Assembly: GCA_030145595.1 (NCBI GenBank)
Contig: JAQYVG010000030.1
Span: 1-18,414 of the forward strand
Source of the DNA: Desulfobacterales bacterium
Lineage (GTDB): Bacteria; Desulfobacterota; Desulfobacteria; Desulfobacterales; UBA11574
DNA length: 18,414 nucleotides
Direction: 5' to 3'
The notes beneath the pieces were generated by a model. The model was given only the letters and a program-made list of their open reading frames with translations. It ran no database searches and was not told the origin of the DNA. A program made the translations under genes and the position numbers. Shown here one piece after another: positions 5,477 to 13,889 of the stretch (within the stretch, counting starts at the first letter, position 1; each line of letters begins with the position of its first letter).

Positions 5477-8400
5477 GAACAAATATCACTTCAATCTTTG
5501 ATTGAGCAAATCCCGAAAAGGAGCAAACCGATTGATTGCACCGGCCTTTCCGGGGCTGACAGGGCTTATCTTGCATACAGGATATATAAGAAACTGAAAG
5601 CTCCTGTTATTGCCATAGTTGCATCGACAAAAGATGCTGAGGTCTTTTTAGAAGACCTGCTGTTTTTTTCAAATAAAACTAACACACCCATCATATATTT
5701 CCCGCCCTATAATATCTTACCCTTTAAGGATCTTGCTTACCATAGCGAGACTGCAGCAAAGCGGATCCGTACACTTTACCGGTTGATAGCGGATGAAGTG
5801 CCGATGATTGTGGTGACAACCGTAGACGCCTTACTGCATAAAATCATCCCCAAACAAGAAATAATTAATTATGCCGAGCTTATAGAAAAGGGGGAAGAGA
5901 TCGACCGAGATCTTTTGGTCAAAAAGCTGCTGTGCGGTGGCTATGTTCAATCCATGATCGTGGAAGAGCCGGGCGATTTTTGTATAAGAGGCGGTATCCT
6001 TGACATTTTTTCACCACTTTACTCTGATCCTTTGAGAATTGAGTTGTTCGGAGATACGGTCGATTCCCTCAGATTTTTTTCTGCGGCGGATCAGCGGACA
6101 ACGAAAAACATACTAGAAGCCGTCATCCTTCCGGCCAAGGAAGCGATTCTGAAAACCGAGCATACAGATGAGATCATAACCCGCATAAGGGCACAGGCTT
6201 CCACGCTGGGGATCTCTGTAACCAAGGTCAGAGAACTGGTGAATCGTATCAAGAGCGAAGGCGACTTTCCCGGGATCGATAGTCTGATTCCGCTTTTGTA
6301 CCCCAAGCTTGCCTCCTTTTTTGAATATGTTCCGGAGCAGGCCCTTTATATGTTGATAGAGCCGGCGGAACTGGAAAAAGCAGCCCAAGAATTTCAAAAA
6401 CAGACCTCCCATAATTTTATATCTGCGTGCAATAAAAGCAGGCTCTGTGTTGAACCGCACAAACTCTATTTAAAGTGGACTCAAGCCCAAGAGATCCTCG
6501 GGCCCCAAAATCCCCTGGCGATTAAGATGCTTCCCATGTCTACAGTGAGCCTTGAAGGCAGGCAACCTGCCTTGCAGGTTGAATTTTCAGTCAAAGACAA
6601 CACTACAATCGGCCTGGAACTTAAGCGTCGCCGGGAAAAAGCTCTTTTATCGCCGCTGGCAAACTGGATCAATGCTAAAAAGCAATCCGGAATTGCCATA
6701 TTTTTAGTTTGCCATTCCGGTTTGCAGGCCCAAAGAGTGCAATCCCTGTTAGCCCCCTACGGTGTACAGCTAAGCTTTATCGAAAGTTTTTCAGATGCTG
6801 ATCAAGGCAAAGGTCTTGCGTACGTATGTCTGGGGCGGATTTCCTCCGGTTTTGTCTGGCCGGCCGAATCTGTGGCCGTTATTACAGAGGATGAAATATT
6901 CGGCGTAAAACACCGGCGGCCAAGGATGACCGCAAAAAAACCCAGAACCGAGCTTTTGGCATTCGAAGATTTGAAAAAGAGCGATCTTGTCGTTCATGTT
7001 GATCATGGTATCGGACAGTATCAAGGTCTCGTAAAACTGCAACTCAATGGATCGGCCAATGATTTTCTCCTTATTATCTATCAGGGTGATGACAAGTTGT
7101 ATTTGCCTGTCGACCGCATGAGCATGATTCAGAAATACATGGGGGTTGACGGTATTGAACCTGTGCTGGACAAGATGGGCGGCAAATCGTGGGCCCGGGT
7201 TAAAGCGCGGGTCAAAAAATCGGCGGAGAAGATCGCCGGGGAGCTCCTCAAGCTATATGCTGACCGCAAAGTAAAAAAAGGTTATGCCTTTAGCGAAATC
7301 GACAAGGAAGCACGGGATTTTGAGGCAGGCTTTCCGTATGAAGAGACCGCCGATCAGTTCCGGGCCATTGAAGAGGTTCTTAAGGATATGAAGACGAAGC
7401 TTCCCATGGACAGGCTTGTTTGCGGTGATGTCGGCTATGGTAAGACAGAAGTTGCTTTGCGAGCATCTTTTACGGCTGTGTATAATGGTAAGCAGGTCGC
7501 CGTTCTGGTTCCAACGACAGTCCTTGCAGAACAGCATTTTGCGACGTTTACCGGCCGCTTTGAACGTTATCCCGTCAATGTAGCCTGCTTAAGCAGATTT
7601 CGCTCGTTGCGAGAACAGCGAAAAATTGTCAATAATCTTAAAAACGGACAAATTGATATCGTTATCGGCACGCACAGGCTTCTTCAGAAAGATGTGCTGT
7701 TTAAAGATCTGGGGCTTTTTGTGATTGATGAAGAACAGCGGTTTGGCGTCAGGCACAAGGAGAAGCTGAAAAAAATGCGCAGCACGGTCGACATTCTGGC
7801 CTTAACGGCAACCCCGATCCCCCGAACACTGCATATGTCTTTGATGGGAATTCGTGACATCAGTGTTATTTCAACACCGCCTGAGCATCGCCGCGCAATT
7901 ATCACATATATCTCTGAATTCGATGAAGCCGTTATTGTCGAAGCCATCCGCAAGGAGCTTGGCCGTGGCGGGCAGATTTTTTTTGTACACAACAACATTC
8001 ATAAAATATGGGCAATTGCCAAGTATTTACAAGAGCTGGTGCCCGAGGTCAGACTTGATGTTGCCCACGGCCGGTTGGATGAAAATGAACTCGAAACTGT
8101 GATGCTGCGGTTTATGAACCGAGAAATCGATATGCTGGTATGCACTACGATTATAGAATCAGGCCTTGATATCCCTGCGGCCAATACTATCATCATCAAT
8201 CGGGCCGACAGGTTCGGACTGGGCCAGATTTACCAACTGCGTGGCCGCGTGGGTAGGGTTGACGAACAGGCGTATGCATATCTTTTTGTTCCAAGTGAAA
8301 GCCATTTGGGCAAGAATGCTCAGAAACGTTTGAAAGTGTTGATGGAACACAGTGATTTAGGTTCGGGTTTTCAAATCGCTATGAGTGATTTGAGGATCAG

Positions 8401-8974
8401 AGGGGGGGGGACAATCCTGGGGGCTTCGCAGTCCGGCCATATTGCTGCGGTAGGATATGACATGTTCCTGAAGCTCATGGAAAACGCTATGGCCGAGTTA
8501 AAAGGAGATGCAGTGCCTGAAAGCCTTGAACCGGAGATTAACATCGCCATGTCTGCATTTATACCGGAAGCTTATATGGCTGATATCGACCAGCGCCTTT
8601 CGGCATACCGTCGCCTGGCAAAAATGACAAAGCTTAAAGAGATGGCCGATTTGAAAGCAGAGTTGATTGATCGCTTTGGTGATTTGCCGCCTGAAACAGA
8701 AAGCCTTTTTTTAAAAATTATGCTTAAAGTACTGTCAATTAAGGCCGGTGTGAAGCGACTCGATCTTTCAGACCGTCTGCTTTCACTCTGTTTTTCAGAA
8801 GCTCATCAAAAACAACCTGAGAAAATCGTAGATATGATTGCCGAGCAATCTAAGCGTTTTGAGTTTACGCCGGCCCATGTGCTGAAATCCAAACTGTCAA
8901 AAGGATCACTCAGCAGTCTTTTATTTCAGACTAAAAACATCTTGAAAGAAATCACACAACGTGTTAACAGCTGA
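5462..8974 (+). CDS. mfd: transcription-repair coupling factor Mfd
   Basis: Mfd is a cytosolic DNA translocase that pushes stalled RNA polymerase off DNA lesions and recruits UvrA for nucleotide excision repair. The protein is 1170 aa, normal for the family. In order it shows a UvrB-like N-terminal module (including YFPPYNILPF and GDFCIRGGILDIFSPL), a CarD-like RNA-polymerase-interaction domain at about residues 490-570 (DLVVHVDHGIGQYQGL), a RecG-like SF2 helicase motor with Walker A GDVGYGKTE (Lys 661), Walker B-type DEEQ (756-759) and TATPIPRTL, then QIYQLRGRVGR, and a C-terminal TRCF domain that includes LIDRFGDLP. The ATG at 5462 is preferred over an in-frame TTG at 5456; no clear Shine-Dalgarno is visible. 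It starts 25 nt from the divergent tRNA-Thr, so its own promoter must overlap the tRNA gene. A run of nine G (8402-8410) encodes Gly-Gly-Gly near the motor end; the frame is intact. Confidence 0.97.
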   Translation: MYQNQEQISLQSLIEQIPKRSKPIDCTGLSGADRAYLAYRIYKKLKAPVIAIVASTKDAEVFLEDLLFFSNKTNTPIIYFPPYNILPFKDLAYHSETAAKRIRTLYRLIADEVPMIVVTTVDALLHKIIPKQEIINYAELIEKGEEIDRDLLVKKLLCGGYVQSMIVEEPGDFCIRGGILDIFSPLYSDPLRIELFGDTVDSLRFFSAADQRTTKNILEAVILPAKEAILKTEHTDEIITRIRAQASTLGISVTKVRELVNRIKSEGDFPGIDSLIPLLYPKLASFFEYVPEQALYMLIEPAELEKAAQEFQKQTSHNFISACNKSRLCVEPHKLYLKWTQAQEILGPQNPLAIKMLPMSTVSLEGRQPALQVEFSVKDNTTIGLELKRRREKALLSPLANWINAKKQSGIAIFLVCHSGLQAQRVQSLLAPYGVQLSFIESFSDADQGKGLAYVCLGRISSGFVWPAESVAVITEDEIFGVKHRRPRMTAKKPRTELLAFEDLKKSDLVVHVDHGIGQYQGLVKLQLNGSANDFLLIIYQGDDKLYLPVDRMSMIQKYMGVDGIEPVLDKMGGKSWARVKARVKKSAEKIAGELLKLYADRKVKKGYAFSEIDKEARDFEAGFPYEETADQFRAIEEVLKDMKTKLPMDRLVCGDVGYGKTEVALRASFTAVYNGKQVAVLVPTTVLAEQHFATFTGRFERYPVNVACLSRFRSLREQRKIVNNLKNGQIDIVIGTHRLLQKDVLFKDLGLFVIDEEQRFGVRHKEKLKKMRSTVDILALTATPIPRTLHMSLMGIRDISVISTPPEHRRAIITYISEFDEAVIVEAIRKELGRGGQIFFVHNNIHKIWAIAKYLQELVPEVRLDVAHGRLDENELETVMLRFMNREIDMLVCTTIIESGLDIPAANTIIINRADRFGLGQIYQLRGRVGRVDEQAYAYLFVPSESHLGKNAQKRLKVLMEHSDLGSGFQIAMSDLRIRGGGTILGASQSGHIAAVGYDMFLKLMENAMAELKGDAVPESLEPEINIAMSAFIPEAYMADIDQRLSAYRRLAKMTKLKEMADLKAELIDRFGDLPPETESLFLKIMLKVLSIKAGVKRLDLSDRLLSLCFSEAHQKQPEKIVDMIAEQSKRFEFTPAHVLKSKLSKGSLSSLLFQTKNILKEITQRVNS

Positions 8975-9003
8975 ATATTTATGTAAATTTTATGTTAAAA
9001 TGT

Positions 9004-9033
9004 TGATGAATTCGTAATAAGTCGAATTCATCA
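9004..9033. repeat. 11-bp perfect inverted repeat after mfd
   Basis: TGATGAATTCG at 9004-9014 pairs perfectly with CGAATTCATCA at 9023-9033 around an 8-nt loop, 30 nt after the mfd stop. Only a mixed G/T stretch follows, so it could be a weak terminator, an operator-like palindrome or an mRNA 3' structure. Confidence 0.55.
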
Positions 9034-9128
9034 GGTGTTTGGTGTTTTGTATTTAGTGTTTTGTTTCAAATATATGCTGATATACCAGTCTGTTAAATAA
9101 CCAAACACTAAACACCAAAAACAAAATA
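9034..9128. repeat. inverted arrays of 7-nt tandem units
   Basis: At 9034-9068 a 7-nt unit repeats (GGTGTTT, GGTGTTT, TGTATTT, AGTGTTT, TGTTTCA). At 9101-9128 the complementary array occurs (CCAAACA, CTAAACA, CCAAAAA, CAAAATA). The arms can pair with one 7-nt unit unpaired, enclosing a 32-nt AT-rich loop. The array ends 13 nt before the ATG of the lipoprotein gene, where a ribosome-binding site would be expected. Confidence 0.6.
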
Positions 9129-9141
9129 CTACCGTAAAATA

Positions 9142-9828
9142 ATGAGAAACACTTATAATTTTATAATTTTGCTGGGCGTTTCATTGATGGTGTTAATCCT
9201 GGCCGCTTGTGCCAATCCTGATTCCGTGGACGAAAAAGAATATGTTATTCGGGTCGGAGACAGTCTCCTGACTGTATTCGATTTCAACAAAGCTTTTGAA
9301 ATGGCTAAGACCGCTTATCCTCACAATGTAATGCAGGACCCGGTTGCTTTAAGGGAAGCACGCTTAAGGCTTTTAAATCAGTTGACAGAGCAGATGCTTA
9401 TTATGGAAAGAGCTAAAGAGCTAGGGATAGAAACATCTGAGATGGAAGTTGAAAAAACTATTTCAGATATAAAAAAAGACTATCCCGAGGATGCTTTCGA
9501 GCAGACGCTGCTTGAGTTTGCTGTGCCATATAATGTCTGGGAGGAAGGCTTAAGGAAACGCTTGCTCATAGAGAAGGTGGTTAACGTAGAGTTAAGTGAA
9601 AAAATTACCATTACTCCTGAAGAAATCTCTAAATACTATGAGGGATATTACAAAGGAGACGGATTAACTTCAGACCTTAAAGACAGATCAAAAAATATTG
9701 ATGAAATAATAATAACAAATTTGCGCAGGAAAAAGTTGGAAGAAGCATACAAATCGTGGATTAAAGAACTTCAAAAAAAATACACGATTGAAATTAACAA
9801 AGTGCAGCTTGAGAAGATAACCGGCTAA
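9142..9828 (+). CDS. SurA-N-like periplasmic chaperone lipoprotein
   Basis: A 228-aa secreted lipoprotein. The N-terminus has a hydrophobic stretch and a lipobox LAAC, with the acylated Cys at residue 23 followed by Ala, which favours outer-membrane targeting. The mature part (about residues 33-160) looks like the helical SurA N-terminal chaperone module: VIRVGDSLLTVFDFNKAFE, then LRLLNQLTEQMLIMERAKELGIETSEMEVEKTI. No parvulin (PpiC) domain follows; the C-terminus is a short charged helical region. It probably acts as a holdase for outer-membrane proteins, as suggested by the bona fide surA gene 60 nt downstream. ATG 9142 is the only sensible start for the signal peptide, yet no Shine-Dalgarno is visible before it. 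A specific name is not assigned. Confidence 0.8.
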   Translation: MRNTYNFIILLGVSLMVLILAACANPDSVDEKEYVIRVGDSLLTVFDFNKAFEMAKTAYPHNVMQDPVALREARLRLLNQLTEQMLIMERAKELGIETSEMEVEKTISDIKKDYPEDAFEQTLLEFAVPYNVWEEGLRKRLLIEKVVNVELSEKITITPEEISKYYEGYYKGDGLTSDLKDRSKNIDEIIITNLRRKKLEEAYKSWIKELQKKYTIEINKVQLEKITG

Positions 9829-9888
9829 TTAGGGGAGCATTGCCGCGCAATTGAGGCTAAATCTTATTGGAGAAGAATTGATATCGAG

Positions 9889-10902
9889 ATGCAAGTCAGA
9901 TATTTTCAAAGAATAGTTAAACATTCGGCTTTAGTGTTATTACACACTTTTCTTTTGTGTATGTTCAATTTCTATTTAATACCCGCAGCAGAAGGCACCG
10001 AAACCGTTGATCGGATTGTTGCCGTAGTTAACGATGATGTCATCACACTTTATGAGCTGAACCAGTCATTGCAGCCGTATGCCGAGAGGATCAAGACATT
10101 AGGATACTCTTCTAATCAAGAGCACACAATGCTCTTTAAGGTTCGGGAAGAAGTTCTTAGAAAACTTATTGACGAAAAGATTGAAGATCAGCGGATAAAA
10201 CACTTGAATATTGTCATGAGCGAGCAAGAAGTCGATCAGACGATTGAGCGTATTAAAGAAAGCAATTATCTTACGGACGAAGAGTTTAGAACGGGATTGA
10301 AGGCGGAAGGATTAACCATTGATAAGTATCGTGAGCGTCTGAAGGCGCAGCTGCTCAGGTCTAAGCTGGTTAATCGTGAAATAAAATCAAAAATCGTAAT
10401 TACTAATGAGGATATAAAAACTTATTATGACAGCCACAGTGAAAAGTATGGCGGGGAGACAAAGTATCATCTCAGAAACATCCTAATGAGAGTTTCTCCG
10501 TTGGCTGATGCGATAGAGAAGCGTCGAGTTAAAGAAGAAATAGAAGCTGTGCTTGCCAAGTTAAAGAACGGGGAGCCTTTTGAAAACCTGGTGGCGGCAT
10601 ACTCTGAATCACCGTTGGCCTCTGAGGGTGGTGATTTGGGATTGTTCACTCTTGATAAACTCTCACCGACTTTGCGAGAGGCCGTTAAAGACCTGAAGGC
10701 CGGTGAACTGACCCCTGTGCTCGATACGGAACATGGATATCAGATTTTTTTGGTCCAGGAGGTTATACAGATACCGGGCAAGCCTTTAGAGCAAGTAACA
10801 CCCGAAATTGAAAGAATTCTCTTTGACAAGATTGTTGACGAAAGGTTTCAGGCATGGCTTGAAGAACTTCGGGAACAATCACACATAAAAACAATAAAAT
10901 AA
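9889..10902 (+). CDS. surA: SurA-like periplasmic peptidyl-prolyl isomerase/chaperone
   Basis: A 337-aa periplasmic foldase for outer-membrane proteins. A signal peptide occupies about residues 1-34 (basic start, long hydrophobic core, PAA before the likely cleavage). The mature protein begins with the SurA N-terminal chaperone motif VDRIVAVVNDDVITLYELNQ (40-59), continues with helical SurA-N, then a single parvulin/PpiC domain at about 192-290 that includes LRNILMRVS, ASEGGDLGLF and LDTEHGYQIFLV. E. coli SurA has two parvulin domains; one is common in this lineage. A C-terminal helix follows, as in SurA. ATG 9889 is preceded by GGAG at an unusually long distance of about 16 nt. It lies between the SurA-like lipoprotein and rodZ, an envelope-biogenesis cluster. 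Confidence 0.9.
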   Translation: MQVRYFQRIVKHSALVLLHTFLLCMFNFYLIPAAEGTETVDRIVAVVNDDVITLYELNQSLQPYAERIKTLGYSSNQEHTMLFKVREEVLRKLIDEKIEDQRIKHLNIVMSEQEVDQTIERIKESNYLTDEEFRTGLKAEGLTIDKYRERLKAQLLRSKLVNREIKSKIVITNEDIKTYYDSHSEKYGGETKYHLRNILMRVSPLADAIEKRRVKEEIEAVLAKLKNGEPFENLVAAYSESPLASEGGDLGLFTLDKLSPTLREAVKDLKAGELTPVLDTEHGYQIFLVQEVIQIPGKPLEQVTPEIERILFDKIVDERFQAWLEELREQSHIKTIK

Positions 10903-10911
10903 CCTTAGACT

Positions 10912-11646
10912 ATGGCTGCGAATAAAAACCATCTTTCATTTGGGCGTTATCTCAAGGCTGCCAGGCTTGAAAAAGAAATCGATCTTGAAAATGTTTCAGC
11001 GGAAACCAAGATCGGGATGTATTATCTCCTTCTTATCGAAAAGGAAGATCATGACCGGTTGCCTGCTGATGTTTTTGTAAAAGGTTTTTTGCGGGCTTAC
11101 GCCCAAGCAATTGAAGCCGATGGTGATGAGGTTGTTAAACGTTATCTGGAAAGCCGGCGTGCTTTTCAGGAAACTGCAGACTTTGACGCCGATTTGAGAA
11201 GATCGGATCAAGCATATTGGCCACGTCTGTTTCTGTCTTTAGGGGCACTTTTCGGTATTATCGTTTTGTCCGTAATTGTAATATCCTTGGTGTACAACAG
11301 GCCCTCAGGCGATAATTCGGAATTGCAAATACCTGATAAACTTCATCGTGATATTTCTCCCAAGAATTTGCAGGTTCCGAATCTTGCGGTAGAAAAACGT
11401 GAACAAACTGCAGAAAAACTGTTGCTGAAGATTGTTGGCGTTGATAAGACATGGCTAAAAATAGTGACCGATGGTCAGAGCGCCAGGGAGTATAGCCTGA
11501 AGTCTGGTGATCTGTTAGAGCTTGAAGCATCTTCCGGATATAATTTATTGATCGGGAATGCTGCCGGCGTTCAAATAACCTTAAACGGAAAGCCCGTCAA
11601 GATATTGGGGAAGAGCGGCAAGGTCGTGAGTCTCCAGCTACCGTAG
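10912..11646 (+). CDS. rodZ: RodZ-like protein (HTH, single membrane span, DUF4115)
   Basis: A 244-aa inner-membrane protein with RodZ architecture. The cytoplasmic helix-turn-helix module (about residues 8-80) shows SFGRYLKAARLEKEIDLENVS and VFVKGFLRAYAQAI. One transmembrane segment lies at about 105-127 (LFLSLGALFGIIVLSVIVISL). A linker is followed by a C-terminal periplasmic DUF4115 beta domain (about 165-244) with LKIVGVDKTWLKIVTDG, YSLKSGDLLELEA and VQITLNGKPVKILGKSG. RodZ links MreB filaments to the cell-wall elongation machinery; the length is shorter than in E. coli (337 aa) but usual for Desulfobacterota. It starts 9 nt after surA with no clear Shine-Dalgarno, suggesting translational coupling. 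The symbol rests on domain architecture alone. Confidence 0.8.
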   Translation: MAANKNHLSFGRYLKAARLEKEIDLENVSAETKIGMYYLLLIEKEDHDRLPADVFVKGFLRAYAQAIEADGDEVVKRYLESRRAFQETADFDADLRRSDQAYWPRLFLSLGALFGIIVLSVIVISLVYNRPSGDNSELQIPDKLHRDISPKNLQVPNLAVEKREQTAEKLLLKIVGVDKTWLKIVTDGQSAREYSLKSGDLLELEASSGYNLLIGNAAGVQITLNGKPVKILGKSGKVVSLQLP

Positions 11647-11682
11647 TATGTTTATTTCGTCCTGAAAAGCCTGGTCCTCTGG

Positions 11683-11715
11683 GCCTCCGGCTCGTAGAGC
11701 CTACGCCTCGGAGAG
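11683..11715 (-). repeat. 33-nt palindromic repeat, copy 2
   Basis: Reverse complement identical to 4001-4033. It fills much of the 120-nt gap between rodZ and mgtE and is followed by CCTGTCCCGC-TCT-GCGGG (11721-11738), a hairpin that resembles the CCTGTCCCGC/GCGGG hairpin at 3854-3873. The two sites therefore share two modules in different arrangement. Confidence 0.8.
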
Positions 11716-11766
11716 CCAAGCCTGTCCCGCTCTGCGGGGGATTCTTTACTAAGGCATAGTGATAAT

Positions 11767-13119
11767 ATGCATAATGACCGCACAAGGATACTAGTCGACA
11801 GCATCAAGAGACTGTTGAGACGCAATGCAATCGTCCATCTTCGCAAGATCGTGAACAAAACACATGGGGCGGACCTGTCTATGGTGTTTCGTTCATTGTC
11901 GATTACTCAACAGCTCAAGCTTTTTGAGATGATTGAGGACATCGAACAGCAAGGTATCCTTTTCAGCGAATTAGATGAAGGCGCTTTCCCGGCACTCATT
12001 GAAGGCATCGAACTGGATAAAATCGTGGAAGTTCTGGATCACATGCCTACCGATGATGTAGCCGACCTGATCGGGCAATTACCCAAGCAGAAGTCTGATG
12101 CTATTCTTGAAATGATGAAAAAGGAGGGGTCCGAAGAGGTTGAAGGCCTGCTCCATTACGATGATGATACGGCCGGCGGTATCATGAATCCGGATTTTGT
12201 CGCCTTAAGAGAGGAGACCACTGCCAAAGAGGCGATTGAATCACTGCAAAAAGAACACTTTGATGTGGAGATGCCGTTTTATCTATATGCGGTGGATGAA
12301 TACGGCAAGCTGGTAGGCGTCAGTTCCTTACGGCAGCTTGTGGTTGTGCCGCCTGAAGAGCGTCTTAAAGATTTCATGTCAACAGATGTGTTTTCCGTTG
12401 AAACCAGCATGGATCAGGAAGAAGTAGCCAAAATAGTTGCCCGCTACAATATCCTGGCAGTACCGGTGGTGGATGAGACAAACCGGCTGGTGGGTATCGT
12501 CACGGTGGACGATGTGATTGACATATTCAGAGAAGAGGCGACCGAAGATATTTTGAAAATGGCCGGCGTCGGCGAAGAGTTTGTGGAAACACAGTCTGTT
12601 ATCAGAAGCACGAGGATTCGTTTGCCGTGGCTGTTTGCAAGCTGTATCGGCGGCATTATTGCATTTTTTGTTATCAGTCATTTTGAAGGGAGTATAAAGA
12701 AACTTGCTTATCTTGCAGCCTTTATCCCCGTCATCATGGGTATGGGTGGAAATATCGGCACCCAATCCTCTACCATTGTTGTTCGGGGTCTGGCTACAGG
12801 GCGCCTTAACATAAGGGATACCTGGGCGGTAGTTTTTAAAGAGCTTTCCGTCGGGTTTATCCTGGGTGCATTTTATGGCTTTATGATCGGTCTGGTAGCC
12901 CAGCTTCAATACAGTAAGTCGATGCTCGCCGTCTCCGTGGGCCTGGCCGTGATATCTTCCATGGCCGTGGCGGCGCTGGTAGGCTCTATCGTGCCCATGG
13001 CATTTGCAAGGATAAATGTCGATCCTGCCGTCGCTGCCGGCCCTTTCGTGACGACAGCGATCGATATCGTCAGCGTTTATTTTTATTTTCGGATAGCTAC
13101 AACTCTATTGGGTATATGA
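11767..13119 (+). CDS. mgtE: magnesium channel/transporter MgtE
   Basis: An inner-membrane Mg2+ channel of 450 aa, the usual length. The N-terminal helical domain (about 1-130) carries HMPTDDVADLIGQLP. A pair of CBS domains follows (about 138-256), including MNPDFVALREETTAKEA and VPVVDETNRLVGIVTVDDV. Together these sense cytosolic Mg2+ and close the pore. A connecting helix leads to five transmembrane helices (about 285-450) with the family signature PVIMGMGGNIGTQSSTIVVR and the pore segment DPAVAAGPFVTTAIDI. Asp 433 matches the pore Asp of characterised MgtE proteins (Asp432 in Thermus thermophilus). The start is ATG 11767; no strong Shine-Dalgarno is visible. The stop is 4 nt before recO, so they are co-transcribed. 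The ion could also be Co2+ in some relatives. Confidence 0.96.
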   Translation: MHNDRTRILVDSIKRLLRRNAIVHLRKIVNKTHGADLSMVFRSLSITQQLKLFEMIEDIEQQGILFSELDEGAFPALIEGIELDKIVEVLDHMPTDDVADLIGQLPKQKSDAILEMMKKEGSEEVEGLLHYDDDTAGGIMNPDFVALREETTAKEAIESLQKEHFDVEMPFYLYAVDEYGKLVGVSSLRQLVVVPPEERLKDFMSTDVFSVETSMDQEEVAKIVARYNILAVPVVDETNRLVGIVTVDDVIDIFREEATEDILKMAGVGEEFVETQSVIRSTRIRLPWLFASCIGGIIAFFVISHFEGSIKKLAYLAAFIPVIMGMGGNIGTQSSTIVVRGLATGRLNIRDTWAVVFKELSVGFILGAFYGFMIGLVAQLQYSKSMLAVSVGLAVISSMAVAALVGSIVPMAFARINVDPAVAAGPFVTTAIDIVSVYFYFRIATTLLGI

Positions 13120-13123
13120 CTAG

Positions 13124-13888
13124 ATGCCAAGCTTTGCAACGCCTGCCATCATGCTGCGTCGCGTCGATTTTGGAGACTATGATCTCATCATTACATTTTT
13201 TACTTTAAAGCAAGGTAAAAAATCAGTTATTGCGAAATCCGCTAAAAAGAGCACCAAACGCTTTGCAGGTATCCTTGAACTCTTTTCTGCTTTAGATATA
13301 GTGTTCGGCAAGGGGCGGGGAAAAGGTCTGCCTGTTTTACAGGAGGCAGCCTTAGAGCACCCGTTTGCCGGTATCCGTTCCGATATTATCAAAACAGCCT
13401 ATGCCAGCCACTGGGCCGAACTGATAAATGAATGGATGGAAGAGGGCCAGAAGCTGGATCAGCTTTACTACCTGTTCAAGTACATTCTCGGTGAACTCGA
13501 TCATGGACGCATGCCCGCAGCGGGGCTTTCCATCCTCTTTCAGCTAAGATTTTTGACAATATCCGGTCTGCGACCGAATTTAAGGTATTGCAGTAGCTGC
13601 CGCAATGAAATCGATGGGATCAATAAAAATACTTTTACCTTTGACCTGCAAAAGGGAGGGCTTGTTTGCGGCGTCTGCGCGCCCGCTGCTTCAGGGAGAA
13701 TATCTCTTTCAAAAGGAACCATTAAACAGCTTATTTGGATCAAAAACAAAGATTTAGCCAGGGCGGGGCGGATCAAGTTTACTTCTCAGGCATTAAAAGA
13801 AGGTTTGGCCTTTGTGGAGGCCTTTGTGCCTTACCATATCGGCAAGGAGCTTCGGAGCTTAACGTTTCTAAAGCAGATACGGAAATGA
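13124..13888 (+). CDS. recO: DNA repair protein RecO
   Basis: RecO loads RecA on SSB-coated single-stranded DNA in the RecFOR gap-repair pathway. The protein is 254 aa, typical. The N-terminal OB-fold (about 1-80) begins MPSFATPAIMLRRVDFGDYDLIITFFT with a basic KSAKKSTKRFAG patch for DNA binding. A helical domain follows, and a zinc site is formed by two CxxC pairs, Cys156/Cys159 (CSSC) and Cys182/Cys185 (CGVC). The start codon at 13124 lies 4 nt after the mgtE stop, and the stop is 1 nt before the kinase start, so the three genes look like one transcript with translational coupling. Confidence 0.94.
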   Translation: MPSFATPAIMLRRVDFGDYDLIITFFTLKQGKKSVIAKSAKKSTKRFAGILELFSALDIVFGKGRGKGLPVLQEAALEHPFAGIRSDIIKTAYASHWAELINEWMEEGQKLDQLYYLFKYILGELDHGRMPAAGLSILFQLRFLTISGLRPNLRYCSSCRNEIDGINKNTFTFDLQKGGLVCGVCAPAASGRISLSKGTIKQLIWIKNKDLARAGRIKFTSQALKEGLAFVEAFVPYHIGKELRSLTFLKQIRK

Positions 13889-13889
13889 T

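Noticed and set aside
12379..12909. 176-codon minus-strand frame
   Set aside because: It lies entirely antisense to conserved mgtE sequence; low-complexity His/Cys-rich translation without any domain.
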